Assembly: GCF_900110185.1 (NCBI RefSeq)
Contig: NZ_FOCT01000001.1
Location: 372,001 to 436,000 of the forward strand
Length of the DNA: 64,000 nt
Direction of reading: 5' to 3'
Source of the DNA: Nitrosospira multiformis
GTDB lineage: Bacteria; Pseudomonadota; Gammaproteobacteria; Burkholderiales; Nitrosomonadaceae
Part shown: in pieces, positions 17,336 through 26,010 of the stretch
Position numbering within the stretch: the first letter of the stretch is position 1
How the letters are laid out: each line of letters opens with the position of its first letter
Program-made: the position numbers and the translations under genes
The notes under the pieces: model-generated
Seen by the model: only the letters and a program-made list of their open reading frames with translations
Told to the model about the DNA's origin: nothing
Database searches by the model: none

Positions 17336-18463
17336 TCAGGTTTTCCCGATGACTTCCCCGTTGACGCACACCAAGGTTCCGGCGATGATTTCGTCTTCAC
17401 GATTTATGTTGAGTTCGCCCGTCTTTGCATCGAGCATCAGGTTGAGGAAATTCATCAGGTTGCGCGCATACAGGGCGCTAGAATCCGCCGCTACCAGTCC
17501 GGGCAGATTGGCAATGCCGACAAGATGCACGCCATGTTTCACGACGACCTTGTTCAATTCAGACAAGGGACAGTTGCCACCGGCTTCAACCGCCAAGTCG
17601 ACAATAACAGAACCCGGTTTCATCGCCTGCACCGTTTCTTCCCGGATCAGCACGGGGGCCGGACGACCGGGAATCAGCGCCGTTGTAATGATGATGTCGG
17701 CCGCAGCGGCGCGCTGGTGCACCAGTTCGCCCTGACGGCGTTTGTAATCCTCCGACATTTCCCGCGCGTATCCACCCGCGGTTTCCGCTTGCGCCTTTTC
17801 CTCATCGCTGAGCGCAACCTCGACAAACTTGGCGCCCAGGCTTTCCACCTGTTCCTTGGCTGCCGGGCGCACATCGAATGCTTCGATTACCGCCCCCAGC
17901 CGTTTGGCGGTCGCAATGGCCTGCAATCCCGCCACTCCTGCGCCCAGAACCAATACTCTCGCCGCCTTTACCGTACCGGCAGCTGTCATCAGCATGGGAA
18001 AAAATTTCTGGTAGATATTGGCTGCCATGAGCACCGCCTTATATCCGGCGATGTTGGCCTGTGACGACAGCACATCCATGCTCTGGGCACGCGAAATGCG
18101 CGGCAGTTTCTCCATCGAAAAAGCGGTTATGCCGTGAGCGGCGAGCGCCTCGATACCCTCGGCCTGATGCGGAGAAAGCAGTCCAACCAATACGGCATCC
18201 TTGCGCATCAACGCGAGTTCAGACGCTTCGGGCGCGCGCACCTTGAGCACGATCTGAGATTGGCCATACAGCTCGCCTGGGTCGGCCACGATACTTGCGC
18301 CGGCAGCCTGGTATTCCTCGTCCGGTATGCTCGCGCCCGCACCTGCGCCCGACTGCACCAGAACGACATGCAAACCTTTGGCGGTAAATTTCTTGACCGT
18401 CTCCGGCGTGGCGGCAACCCGGGTCTCTCCCCCACGGGTCTCTGCCGGTATTCCTATATGCAT
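17336..18463 (-). CDS. pntAA: NAD(P) transhydrogenase subunit alpha part 1
   Basis: 375 residues, the soluble NAD-binding domain I. The N-terminus MHIGIPAETRGGETRVAATP is the transhydrogenase/alanine-dehydrogenase signature, QSGAGAGASIPDEEYQAAGA follows, and the NAD fold is VLVLGAGVAGLQAIATAKRLGA (about 168-189). The mobile-loop region EMSEDYKRRQGELV is present. First gene of pntAA-pntAB-pntB; its promoter must lie in 18464-18818. Confidence 0.95.
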   Translation of the reverse strand: MHIGIPAETRGGETRVAATPETVKKFTAKGLHVVLVQSGAGAGASIPDEEYQAAGASIVADPGELYGQSQIVLKVRAPEASELALMRKDAVLVGLLSPHQAEGIEALAAHGITAFSMEKLPRISRAQSMDVLSSQANIAGYKAVLMAANIYQKFFPMLMTAAGTVKAARVLVLGAGVAGLQAIATAKRLGAVIEAFDVRPAAKEQVESLGAKFVEVALSDEEKAQAETAGGYAREMSEDYKRRQGELVHQRAAAADIIITTALIPGRPAPVLIREETVQAMKPGSVIVDLAVEAGGNCPLSELNKVVVKHGVHLVGIANLPGLVAADSSALYARNLMNFLNLMLDAKTGELNINREDEIIAGTLVCVNGEVIGKT

Positions 18464-18818
18464 GAATATCTCCCTTTATCTTTCTTGTATGCGCCACGCT
18501 CGGTGGCGAGGTGAAAAGCCCCTTGCACCTATCGCGGAGCCCTATTCCAACAAAAACCCCGAATTATAAATGAACCTGGGCACAATGCAGTGCTCGATCA
18601 AATGAAAACCGATTCTTTTCTCCAACTTTCCGATAACCATTCCTGCAGAGGGGATCAGCGCGGGCATGAAATGATTCCGATTGTAAAAATTCACGGAAGT
18701 GCAGAAGCGTAGGTGGGAGCTCTGCCCGACAACGTTTTCATTGTCCGTCAGAGCCGACCTACACTTGTGCTGGTTTGGAAAAGGCCCGGATTCCCGTTTT
18801 CTGGAAAGACGATGTTTC
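18464..18818. other. Intergenic region between pntAA and the fused oxidoreductase
   Basis: 355 bp without a credible gene. It holds the upstream region of pntAA and a hairpin-forming element at 18709-18762 just after the large oxidoreductase gene. Confidence 0.6.
18709..18762. repeat. Inverted-repeat hairpin element (GTAGGT...ACCTAC type)
   Basis: Left arm GTAGGTGGGAGCTCTG (18709-18724) and right arm CAGAGCCGACCTAC (18749-18762) pair imperfectly around a 24-base centre. It sits 57 bp beyond the stop of the 1197-residue gene. Such GTAGGTCGG-type palindromes are common dispersed intergenic repeats in bacteria; it may also act as a transcript 3' end, though no T run follows. Confidence 0.5.
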
Positions 18819-21800
18819 CTATTTAATGACGGGCTCCGCAGAAACTTCGAGTTCCGGCTGGCTCGTCTCTTTCAGGCAATGACTGATCCAGCGGGTGGTC
18901 AATTTCTCCTGCACGCTGTTCTGGCGCAAACGCGACGCCAATCCGCCGAAATCGACCTGATCGAGTGGTTGATCCTGGTTGAAGCACGAAAACACATATG
19001 TAATTTCTCCGGTCTTCGGGTCCTTATGGGGTTGCAGGCATTGAGCGCAGATTTCTTTCATCATGCACTGCATAGGCGAGTTGATGGAGCCGATCGCGAA
19101 ATGATCCGTTTTCAGGTAGGGTTTCAATCTGGTATGGCGGGCCGCGCCTACAGCCGCCATCATCCTGTCGGAACCAATGGCAATGATGCGATCGGCATCC
19201 GCCAGACGGATTTTCTGCGGTCCCAGCGCCCCGCTTCCATAAGCGGCCATTGCCTCGACGATGTTTCCCACAAAACTATAATCGCCCGGCCTGGAAGGCG
19301 CGAAACCCGGTGCTTCATCGCAGCACCAAATCACCACGTCGGCCGCAGCCTCGATTTCGGCCACCTTGTAACGGTCGATCAGCTTCTTGTACCCAGCAAA
19401 ATACAGGATTTTCGATCCCGCAGCCCGTGCCGCAGCGCCGATGGAGAACAGCACGGCGTTTCCGAGCCCCCCGCCCACCAATGCCACGGTCTCATCTGGC
19501 AGAATTTCTGTAGGCGTGCCGGTCGGGCCCATCAGAACGACAGGATCTCCCGGATTAAGTCTTGCACATAAATCCGCGGACCCGCCCATCTCAAGTGCAA
19601 TGAGCGAAACCAGCCCGCGGGAAACATCTACCGAGGCGCCGGTAAGCGCAATGCCTTCCATCGCAAGTTTGGTATCGCCTGCGGTTGTGGCAAGCGTTGC
19701 AAAATTCTGAAAGCGATAGAATTGCCCCGGATGAAAGCGTTCCACTGCCATCGGCGCGTGCACGACGACCTCCACGATATTGGGCGTGAGGCGTTCGACT
19801 TTGTGCACGGTTGCGCGCAGCCTGCCATTGATCTCTGCAAAAAACAGCCAGGCGGGCTTTGTGGAAGCGGGTGCCAGGCGTTCAAGCACGTGGCTGACCA
19901 CGGGATAACCCTGCTTGGCGCTGGACATCGCTTTCACCACATTCCCCGAATAGGACGGATGCAGGTCGCCGAAGAAACTGATGAAACGCCCATCCTCGTT
20001 ACGGCTCAGCAGTACGGTGGGATGCTCAGGCTTGGGATTCCCGCGTGCCGGACTAGCCGGATCGCCGTTTTCATCGCAGGCGGCAAAATAGCGTCCATGC
20101 AGCTTGAAATGTTTATCGTCCTCCCGCGCAAGCACCGTATTGGGCTGCGTTCCCGCCGCGACCAGAACAGCGCGGGCAGGCAATACGGCTTGCCCGGTTT
20201 TCTGCCAGGAGCCGGTTTCGTCAAGCGCCTGTACCGCAAAATGCACAGCCTTTGCATGCTCCCATCTATCGGTATCCACACGGACGGGAGTGAGCCCTTC
20301 GGCAAACCATATACCCTCCTCCATGGCTTTTTCGACTTCTTCATGGTTGAGCGTGTAGGAAGGGCTGTCGATGAGGCGTTTTCGATAAGCGATCGTCGCG
20401 CCTCCCCAGGATTGCAGCAACTCAAGTATTCGCGGGGCGCGTTCTTCCCGTTCCGCTTCCTTGCGCTCTGCCCGAATGGCGCGGGCATGACTGAGAAACT
20501 CCTCGGCAATTTCTCGTTCTTCCTCATCCCAGGCTCCACGAATCGCTGCTTCGCCCTGGACGGCAACAAGAATTTCATAGCGGCGGAGGAACTTGTCCAC
20601 TTGTACGGGATAGTATGCCAATGCTTCGGTCGCGGTATCGATGGCCGTCAACCCCCCGCCGATGACCACCACCGGCAGGCGCAGCTGCATATTGGCAACA
20701 GAGTTGCTCTGAGCCGCCCCGGTCAACTGCAATGCCATCAGGAAATCGGACGCAGCGCGAACTCCCCGGGCCAGACCATTGGGCAAATCGAGCACGGTAG
20801 GACGTCCTGCTCCTGCAGCGAGCGCTACATGATCGAATCCCATGGCGAATGCATCGTCCGCAGTGAGTGTTCCGCCGAAGCGGACACCGCCAAAAAGCGC
20901 AAACTCTTCCCGCCGCTCCAGAAGCAGGCGGATCAGCTTGAGAAAGTTCTTGTCCCAGCGGACGGTGATGCCGTATTCCGCAACACCGCCAAAACCACCA
21001 GGCATGCGCTCATCCAGATTCTCTGCGAGCTCATCCGTATTGCGGACGGCCCTGAACGGAACGTGCTCCCCCTGCTTGTTCACGCCGGAGAGTTCCGGTT
21101 CCAGGGGTTCGATCTTGAGACCATCGATTCCAATCACGGTATGACCGTCATTCATCAAATGATGCGCCAGGGTATATCCCGCTGGCCCCATGCCCACGAC
21201 CAGCACCTTGCGTCCCGTCGGTGCCTTCGGCACAGGTCGGCGCAGATTGAGCGGGTTCCAGCGCGTCAGGAGGCTATATATCTCGAATCCCCAGGGCAGT
21301 TCCAGGACATCCTTGAGGGTGCGCGTCTCGGCCTGCGGGATATCGACCGGTTCCTGCTTTTGATAAATGCAGGATTTCATGCAGTCATTGCAGATACGAT
21401 GACCCGTGCCGGCACACATGGGATTGTCGATGACAATCATCGCAAGGCCGCCTATTGCCACGCCCTGCGTCTTGAGTTTGTGAAATTCCGAAATGCGCTC
21501 TTCCAGAGGACATCCTGTCAGCAGCACACCAAGCTGGCTTTTCTTGAAGGTAACAGGCTCATCGGGTGTTTTTTGTTTTTCTTTCATCCCTTTGGAACAG
21601 GAATCCTTCCCCTGTTCATGGCACCAGATGCAATAATTCGCCTCATCCAGGGCTCCCACCAGGTCGGTTCCCCGGTCGGTGAGGGAAAATCCTTCCCGGC
21701 GGCGTATATGGTGAAGCTTGTGAATCGTATAACCTGCCGACGTGTCCGTTTCCGTCGACAGCAGATGCAGGAAATCGAGCTTGGCCGGGGCCTTGAACAA

Positions 21801-22412
21801 TACGCCAGTTGCATTGCGCTCCCGTCCGTTAGGAGTCTTCAACGCCCACGCGGCATACAGCAAGGCATCCTTGAGGCGATCTTCATTCGCGCTCTCGTCC
21901 AGCAGCCACTCCATCACTTTTGTTGCAAAAACCAGCTCTGAGAAAGGAGTGCCGAATTCGGCTGCCAGTTTTGCTTCCAGTGCAACGCCATCCACTGCGG
22001 CAGCATCAGCCTCACTGACCTTGTTCATGGCGCGCCGCTGCACGAACAGCCTCTTGCAGGAATAAAGGGGTGCGAGCTGATGATGACGTGCAGCAAGCGC
22101 TCCGGCTTCTTTCTCTATGCCGAATAGCTTGGCAATGAAATCCTCCATCCAGGGCGCGACTTCAATCAGCAGTGCAGCTTCTTCCTTGCGATCGAGATGA
22201 TCGGGTTGAATTCGCGCATGCTCCAGACGAACACGTAGTCCCGGCTCTCCTTCATCTAGAAAACCCAGGAATGCCTGGTCCAGTCTCACCAGCCCTTCCC
22301 GACGATACAGGTCGGCAAAAGCCATGCCAAATCCCAGCGCCGGAGATGGAACGTCAGATACCTGTGCCGGGTGAAGCGCCGATTGTAAACTTGTCATGAT
22401 AAAGTCATTCAA
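18819..22412 (-). CDS. Fused FAD/NAD(P)/iron-sulfur oxidoreductase (GltD-like + PyrK/FNR-like)
   Basis: 1197 residues. Residues 1-250 are a helical region not recognised. Cys261, Cys264, Cys272 and Cys301, then Cys333, Cys341, Cys344 and Cys348 (NPMCAGTGHRICNDCMKSC), resemble the iron-sulfur N-terminal domain of GltD/NfnB. A Rossmann FAD motif follows (VLVVGMGPAGYTLAHHL, about 403-419) and an NAD(P) motif (VVVIGGGLTAIDTATEA, about 581-597). From about 860 an FNR/PyrK-like module shows HPGQFYRFQ, LNPGDPVVLMGPTG and VALVGGGLGNAVLFSIG, ending with CMMKEICAQC (1116-1125) and Cys1143 as a likely 2Fe-2S site. The two halves match the two subunits of NADH-dependent ferredoxin:NADP oxidoreductase, here in one chain with an extra N-terminus. 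Substrate and partners unknown; next to pnt genes. Confidence 0.8.
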   Translation of the reverse strand: MNDFIMTSLQSALHPAQVSDVPSPALGFGMAFADLYRREGLVRLDQAFLGFLDEGEPGLRVRLEHARIQPDHLDRKEEAALLIEVAPWMEDFIAKLFGIEKEAGALAARHHQLAPLYSCKRLFVQRRAMNKVSEADAAAVDGVALEAKLAAEFGTPFSELVFATKVMEWLLDESANEDRLKDALLYAAWALKTPNGRERNATGVLFKAPAKLDFLHLLSTETDTSAGYTIHKLHHIRRREGFSLTDRGTDLVGALDEANYCIWCHEQGKDSCSKGMKEKQKTPDEPVTFKKSQLGVLLTGCPLEERISEFHKLKTQGVAIGGLAMIVIDNPMCAGTGHRICNDCMKSCIYQKQEPVDIPQAETRTLKDVLELPWGFEIYSLLTRWNPLNLRRPVPKAPTGRKVLVVGMGPAGYTLAHHLMNDGHTVIGIDGLKIEPLEPELSGVNKQGEHVPFRAVRNTDELAENLDERMPGGFGGVAEYGITVRWDKNFLKLIRLLLERREEFALFGGVRFGGTLTADDAFAMGFDHVALAAGAGRPTVLDLPNGLARGVRAASDFLMALQLTGAAQSNSVANMQLRLPVVVIGGGLTAIDTATEALAYYPVQVDKFLRRYEILVAVQGEAAIRGAWDEEEREIAEEFLSHARAIRAERKEAEREERAPRILELLQSWGGATIAYRKRLIDSPSYTLNHEEVEKAMEEGIWFAEGLTPVRVDTDRWEHAKAVHFAVQALDETGSWQKTGQAVLPARAVLVAAGTQPNTVLAREDDKHFKLHGRYFAACDENGDPASPARGNPKPEHPTVLLSRNEDGRFISFFGDLHPSYSGNVVKAMSSAKQGYPVVSHVLERLAPASTKPAWLFFAEINGRLRATVHKVERLTPNIVEVVVHAPMAVERFHPGQFYRFQNFATLATTAGDTKLAMEGIALTGASVDVSRGLVSLIALEMGGSADLCARLNPGDPVVLMGPTGTPTEILPDETVALVGGGLGNAVLFSIGAAARAAGSKILYFAGYKKLIDRYKVAEIEAAADVVIWCCDEAPGFAPSRPGDYSFVGNIVEAMAAYGSGALGPQKIRLADADRIIAIGSDRMMAAVGAARHTRLKPYLKTDHFAIGSINSPMQCMMKEICAQCLQPHKDPKTGEITYVFSCFNQDQPLDQVDFGGLASRLRQNSVQEKLTTRWISHCLKETSQPELEVSAEPVIK

Positions 22413-22674
22413 AAATTATAAGTGAAATCAAAAGAGGCAAAAATCATCAGCTATCAAATCAGCTATCAAAACTGATTACGTACGAAAAGTTTTATACCCC
22501 TTTTCAGTTTGTGCTTTTTCCCGCTTTAAAAATACAAAAGCGGCAAGGTCCTGTTCCCCTTATCCGCCCTTATCTCCCCATACGCCTTGTTGAGCTTTCC
22601 GGACTGCGTGTTGCTGCCAGTCCTGCAGCATTAAAACGCCGCTACTACCTGACAGCCTCTCGGGCTTACCGACT

Positions 22675-23958
22675 CTAACCTTTTGAAGGACAAATCATCC
22701 CTGCGGCCACGGTATTGTTCGTAACCTCATCAATCACGATGAAGCTGCCGGTCGCATGGTTACGCTGGTAAGCATCCCATACCAGAGGTTGATGGACCTT
22801 GAGCGATACCCGCGCAATGTCATTCATTTTGAGAATATCGGCGGCTTCATGTTTCAGGGTATTGATATCCAGCCGATACTCTATGCGGGATATGACGGCT
22901 TTTACCAACCGTGTAGAGTGCTTGATCAGGTATTTGCGTCGGGGATCGAGGCTCTGCTCAGACAACCAGCACAGCATCGCATCAAATTCTTTTGTAACCT
23001 GGGGAAGCTGGGAAATTTTTACCAGCATGTCTCCCCTTGATATATCCAGATGATCTTCAATCGTCAGCGTTACCGACTGGGGCGCAACCGCATCCTCGAC
23101 ATTTCCTTCATAGGTAACAATCTCCTTGATGCGCGAAGTCAAGCCGGAAGGCAGAACCTGCACCTCGTCACCCACACTGATGGAACCGGATTCGATACGA
23201 CCCATGTAGCCCCGGAAGTCATGCCATTCCTCCGTTTGCGGGCGGCACACCAATTGCACGGGAAAGCGAAAATCTTCAAGGTTGATGTCATGGTCAACCG
23301 GAACCTTTTCCAGTAAATCCATCAATGTCATGCCTTCGTACCAGCCGAGGTTGTTGCCGCGCTCGACCACCATATCGCCGTTCAGCGCAGACATCGGAAT
23401 ATAGGCGATGTTTTTCAGATTGAGTCCGGCAACGAAACGGTGAAACTCCTGGCAGATTCGTTCAAATACGTCCTGGGAGTAATCCACCAGATCCATCTTG
23501 TTGACCGCCACCACCAGATGAGGAATACCGACGAGGCTGGCGAGATAGGCATGACGACGGGATTGTGTGAGCACACCCTTGCGCGCGTCGATCAGGATAA
23601 TGGCAAGATTGGCGGTGGAAGCGCCGGTCACCATGTTGCGGGTATATTGCTCATGGCCCGGCGTGTCAGCAATGATGAACTTGCGCTTGGGCGTGGCGAA
23701 GTAACGATAGGCCACATCGATGGTAATGCCTTGTTCGCGCTCTGCCTGGAGGCCATCGGTGAGCAGCGACAGATCGACAGCTTCCATCCCGCGCTTGCGC
23801 GAAGTATGGGTAATCGCGCTCAACTGGTCTTCAAAAATCGATTTTGAGTCATGCAGCAAGCGACCAATCAGCGTGCTTTTGCCGTCATCTACGCTACCTG
23901 CGGTAATGAAACGCAACAACTCCGAATGATCGAAAGAAATATTTTCAATAGCTGACAT
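22675..23958 (-). CDS. cysN: Sulfate adenylyltransferase subunit 1 (GTPase)
   Basis: 427 residues, no APS-kinase extension. All GTPase motifs are present: G1 GSVDDGKSTLIGRLLHDSK, G2 region GITIDVAYRYF, G3 DTPGHEQY, G4 NKMDLVD, G5 SAL. The C-terminal beta-barrel domains are complete. With CysD it activates sulfate to APS, driven by GTP hydrolysis. Last gene of cysI-cysH-cysD-cysN, 141 bp after cysD. The absence of a CysC domain fits the APS-type reductase encoded upstream. Confidence 0.95.
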   Translation of the reverse strand: MSAIENISFDHSELLRFITAGSVDDGKSTLIGRLLHDSKSIFEDQLSAITHTSRKRGMEAVDLSLLTDGLQAEREQGITIDVAYRYFATPKRKFIIADTPGHEQYTRNMVTGASTANLAIILIDARKGVLTQSRRHAYLASLVGIPHLVVAVNKMDLVDYSQDVFERICQEFHRFVAGLNLKNIAYIPMSALNGDMVVERGNNLGWYEGMTLMDLLEKVPVDHDINLEDFRFPVQLVCRPQTEEWHDFRGYMGRIESGSISVGDEVQVLPSGLTSRIKEIVTYEGNVEDAVAPQSVTLTIEDHLDISRGDMLVKISQLPQVTKEFDAMLCWLSEQSLDPRRKYLIKHSTRLVKAVISRIEYRLDINTLKHEAADILKMNDIARVSLKVHQPLVWDAYQRNHATGSFIVIDEVTNNTVAAGMICPSKG

Positions 23959-24099
23959 TTAACACTCGTCTTGAAATTCTGCTTTCCCGTTACTTTATAA
24001 ACTGAAACAAAGATGAAACAAGATCGGAGATTACCTGCTTTCAGAAGCTGTCATCTTAAAAAAGGAAAACCGGAGTCGCTCGGGAGATGGCAACGCCTC

Positions 24100-25101
24100 T
24101 CAGAAATATCCTTCTCTCTTGCGCAACTCCATGGAAGCCTCCGATGTCTGGTCGTCCATGCGCGTTGCACCCCGCTCAGTAATTCGCGTAACCGCCGTCT
24201 CTGCAATGATTTCCCCGATACCGACCGCTGTCGACTCCACCGGACAGGTGCAGCTCATGTCACCCACCGTCCGGAAGCGCACCATGAGATTTTCAACCTT
24301 TTCCCCTTCCTTCGGCTGAACCAGGTGGGATATCGGCAAAAGACCACTGCCGCGCCGGATGACATCACGCCTGTGGGCGAAATAGATATGCGGCACCTCC
24401 AGCCCCTCGCGTGAAATGTATTCCCACACATCGAGTTCCGTCCAGTTGCTGATGGGAAATACGCGGATATTTTCTCCCGGATGAACCCTTGCATTGTAAA
24501 GATCCCATAATTCCGGGCGCTGATTCTTCGGATCCCATTGGCCGAATTCATCCCGGAAGGAGAATATGCGTTCCTTTGCCCGAGCTTTCTCCTCGTCGCG
24601 CCGGGCGCCGCCAATACAGGCATCGAAACCGTGTTCGGCAATGGCATCCAGCAGCGTCACGGATTGAAAGGGATTACGGCTTTGATTTTCAGAGCGCAAC
24701 ACCACCCTTCCCTGCTTGATCGAGTCTTCCATGCTGGCAACAATTAAGCGCTCACCGAGCTGCTTGACACGACGGTCACGAAACTCGATCACTTCCGGAA
24801 AATTATGGCCGGTATCGACATGCATCAAAGGAAACGGGAAACGTCCTGGACGGAAAGCCTTTTCCGCCAGACGCAGAAGAACAATCGAGTCCTTGCCACC
24901 GGAAAAGAGTAGAGCTGGATTGGCACACTCGGCCGCGACCTCGCGCATGATATGGATTGCTTCGCTTTCCAGTGCTTCAAGGTGGCTAAGTTGTCGCGCG
25001 ACACGCCGCTTGATGACCATCGGTTCATTCTTCATCACAAGACCTGCAACCGGTCCTGCAACAGGTGCAAATTCATCCATTTGATTCAAAATAACGTCCA
25101 T
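24100..25101 (-). CDS. cysD: Sulfate adenylyltransferase subunit 2
   Basis: 333 residues from the ATG at 25101 (GGGGAT upstream); a longer frame to 25140 starts with poor sequence. The PP-loop is PALLFSGGKDSIVLLRLAEKAF, followed by PLMHVDTGHNFPEVIEFRD, ACIGGARRDEEKARAKER and the long RFRTVGDMSCTCPVESTA segment typical of CysD. It transfers the adenylyl group of ATP to sulfate in complex with CysN. Third gene of the sulfate operon, about 108 bp after cysH. Confidence 0.95.
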   Translation of the reverse strand: MDVILNQMDEFAPVAGPVAGLVMKNEPMVIKRRVARQLSHLEALESEAIHIMREVAAECANPALLFSGGKDSIVLLRLAEKAFRPGRFPFPLMHVDTGHNFPEVIEFRDRRVKQLGERLIVASMEDSIKQGRVVLRSENQSRNPFQSVTLLDAIAEHGFDACIGGARRDEEKARAKERIFSFRDEFGQWDPKNQRPELWDLYNARVHPGENIRVFPISNWTELDVWEYISREGLEVPHIYFAHRRDVIRRGSGLLPISHLVQPKEGEKVENLMVRFRTVGDMSCTCPVESTAVGIGEIIAETAVTRITERGATRMDDQTSEASMELRKREGYF

Positions 25102-25209
25102 CAAACAATCCCCATTCAGTTCAGGAGGTGCTCCACGCAATTCCCTTGTCTCTACTATCCCTGCTGTGCTCGCTGATGTCTTTTATTCCCGCTCTCTGAG
25201 ACCCCGCAT

Positions 25210-25968
25210 TCAGTCTGAAACAGCCAGATCCTTTACTGCCGCGCCTGAACCGGCAGTGGTGGCGCTGGCGATATTATGGGCGCCGCGTTTTTTGCCAGAG
25301 TGCAGGCCACATTCCTTGATTTCCGGATCCTCCCACCACCAGCGGCCGGCACGAACATCCTCACCGGGAGTAATGGCGCGAGTGCAAGGAGCGCATCCGA
25401 TGCTCGTGTAACCTTTGTCGTGCAGAGCGTTGTATGGCACATCGAACTGCTTGAGATACGCCCACACGTCAGTCTGGCTCCAGTCCAGCAAGGGGCTGAA
25501 TTTTTGCAGGCCGTTCTCGGCATCGAACTCCGATTCGACCAAACCCTTCCGGGTGGGCGCCTGATCCCGGCGCAAGCCGGTAATCCATGCCCGCTTATCC
25601 CTCAAGGCCCGTTTCAATGGTTCGACCTTGCGGATGTGGCAGCACTTCTTGCGCAAATCCACGCTGTCGTAAAACGCATTGGGGCCGTTCTGCGCCACGT
25701 ACGCTTCCACTGCGGCGGCATCCGGAAAATAGACTGGAATCTGGATGCCGTACCGCTCGGTAACCTGCTGCATGAGGTCATAGGTCTCCTGCGGAAGCCG
25801 TCCGGTATCCAATGTGAACATTTCGATATCCGGATAATGCCGCGCAATGAGATCGGTCAGCACCATATCCTCAGCGCCGAAACTGTTTGCGAAAGTGGCA
25901 GGCAAATAATCTTTCTGCACCCTCTCGAGCAGTGTTCGTACCTCTGCAATTTTTTGATCCAGGCTCAT
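25210..25968 (-). CDS. cysH: Assimilatory APS reductase (4Fe-4S type CysH)
   Basis: 252 residues from the ATG at 25968; an in-frame TTG at 25980 is possible. SFGAEDMVLTDLI is the PP-loop-like region, and LDTGRLPQETYDLM follows. KKCCHIRKVEPLKRAL and GCAPCTRAITPGED supply the CC...CxxC cysteines that bind a 4Fe-4S cluster in APS reductases and are missing in E. coli-type PAPS reductases. ECGLHSGKK carries the catalytic Cys. The enzyme reduces APS to sulfite with thioredoxin or glutaredoxin. Second gene after cysI. Confidence 0.93.
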   Translation of the reverse strand: MSLDQKIAEVRTLLERVQKDYLPATFANSFGAEDMVLTDLIARHYPDIEMFTLDTGRLPQETYDLMQQVTERYGIQIPVYFPDAAAVEAYVAQNGPNAFYDSVDLRKKCCHIRKVEPLKRALRDKRAWITGLRRDQAPTRKGLVESEFDAENGLQKFSPLLDWSQTDVWAYLKQFDVPYNALHDKGYTSIGCAPCTRAITPGEDVRAGRWWWEDPEIKECGLHSGKKRGAHNIASATTAGSGAAVKDLAVSD

Positions 25969-26010
25969 GTCCTCAACCAATTATTCCCGGCCAATCATTC
26001 ATCGAGTTAA

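Noticed and set aside
19722..21941. 739-codon open frame on the plus strand, opposite the large oxidoreductase
   Set aside because: It lies wholly antisense to a gene with clear cofactor motifs, has Cys/His/Arg-rich antisense composition and no recognisable domain.
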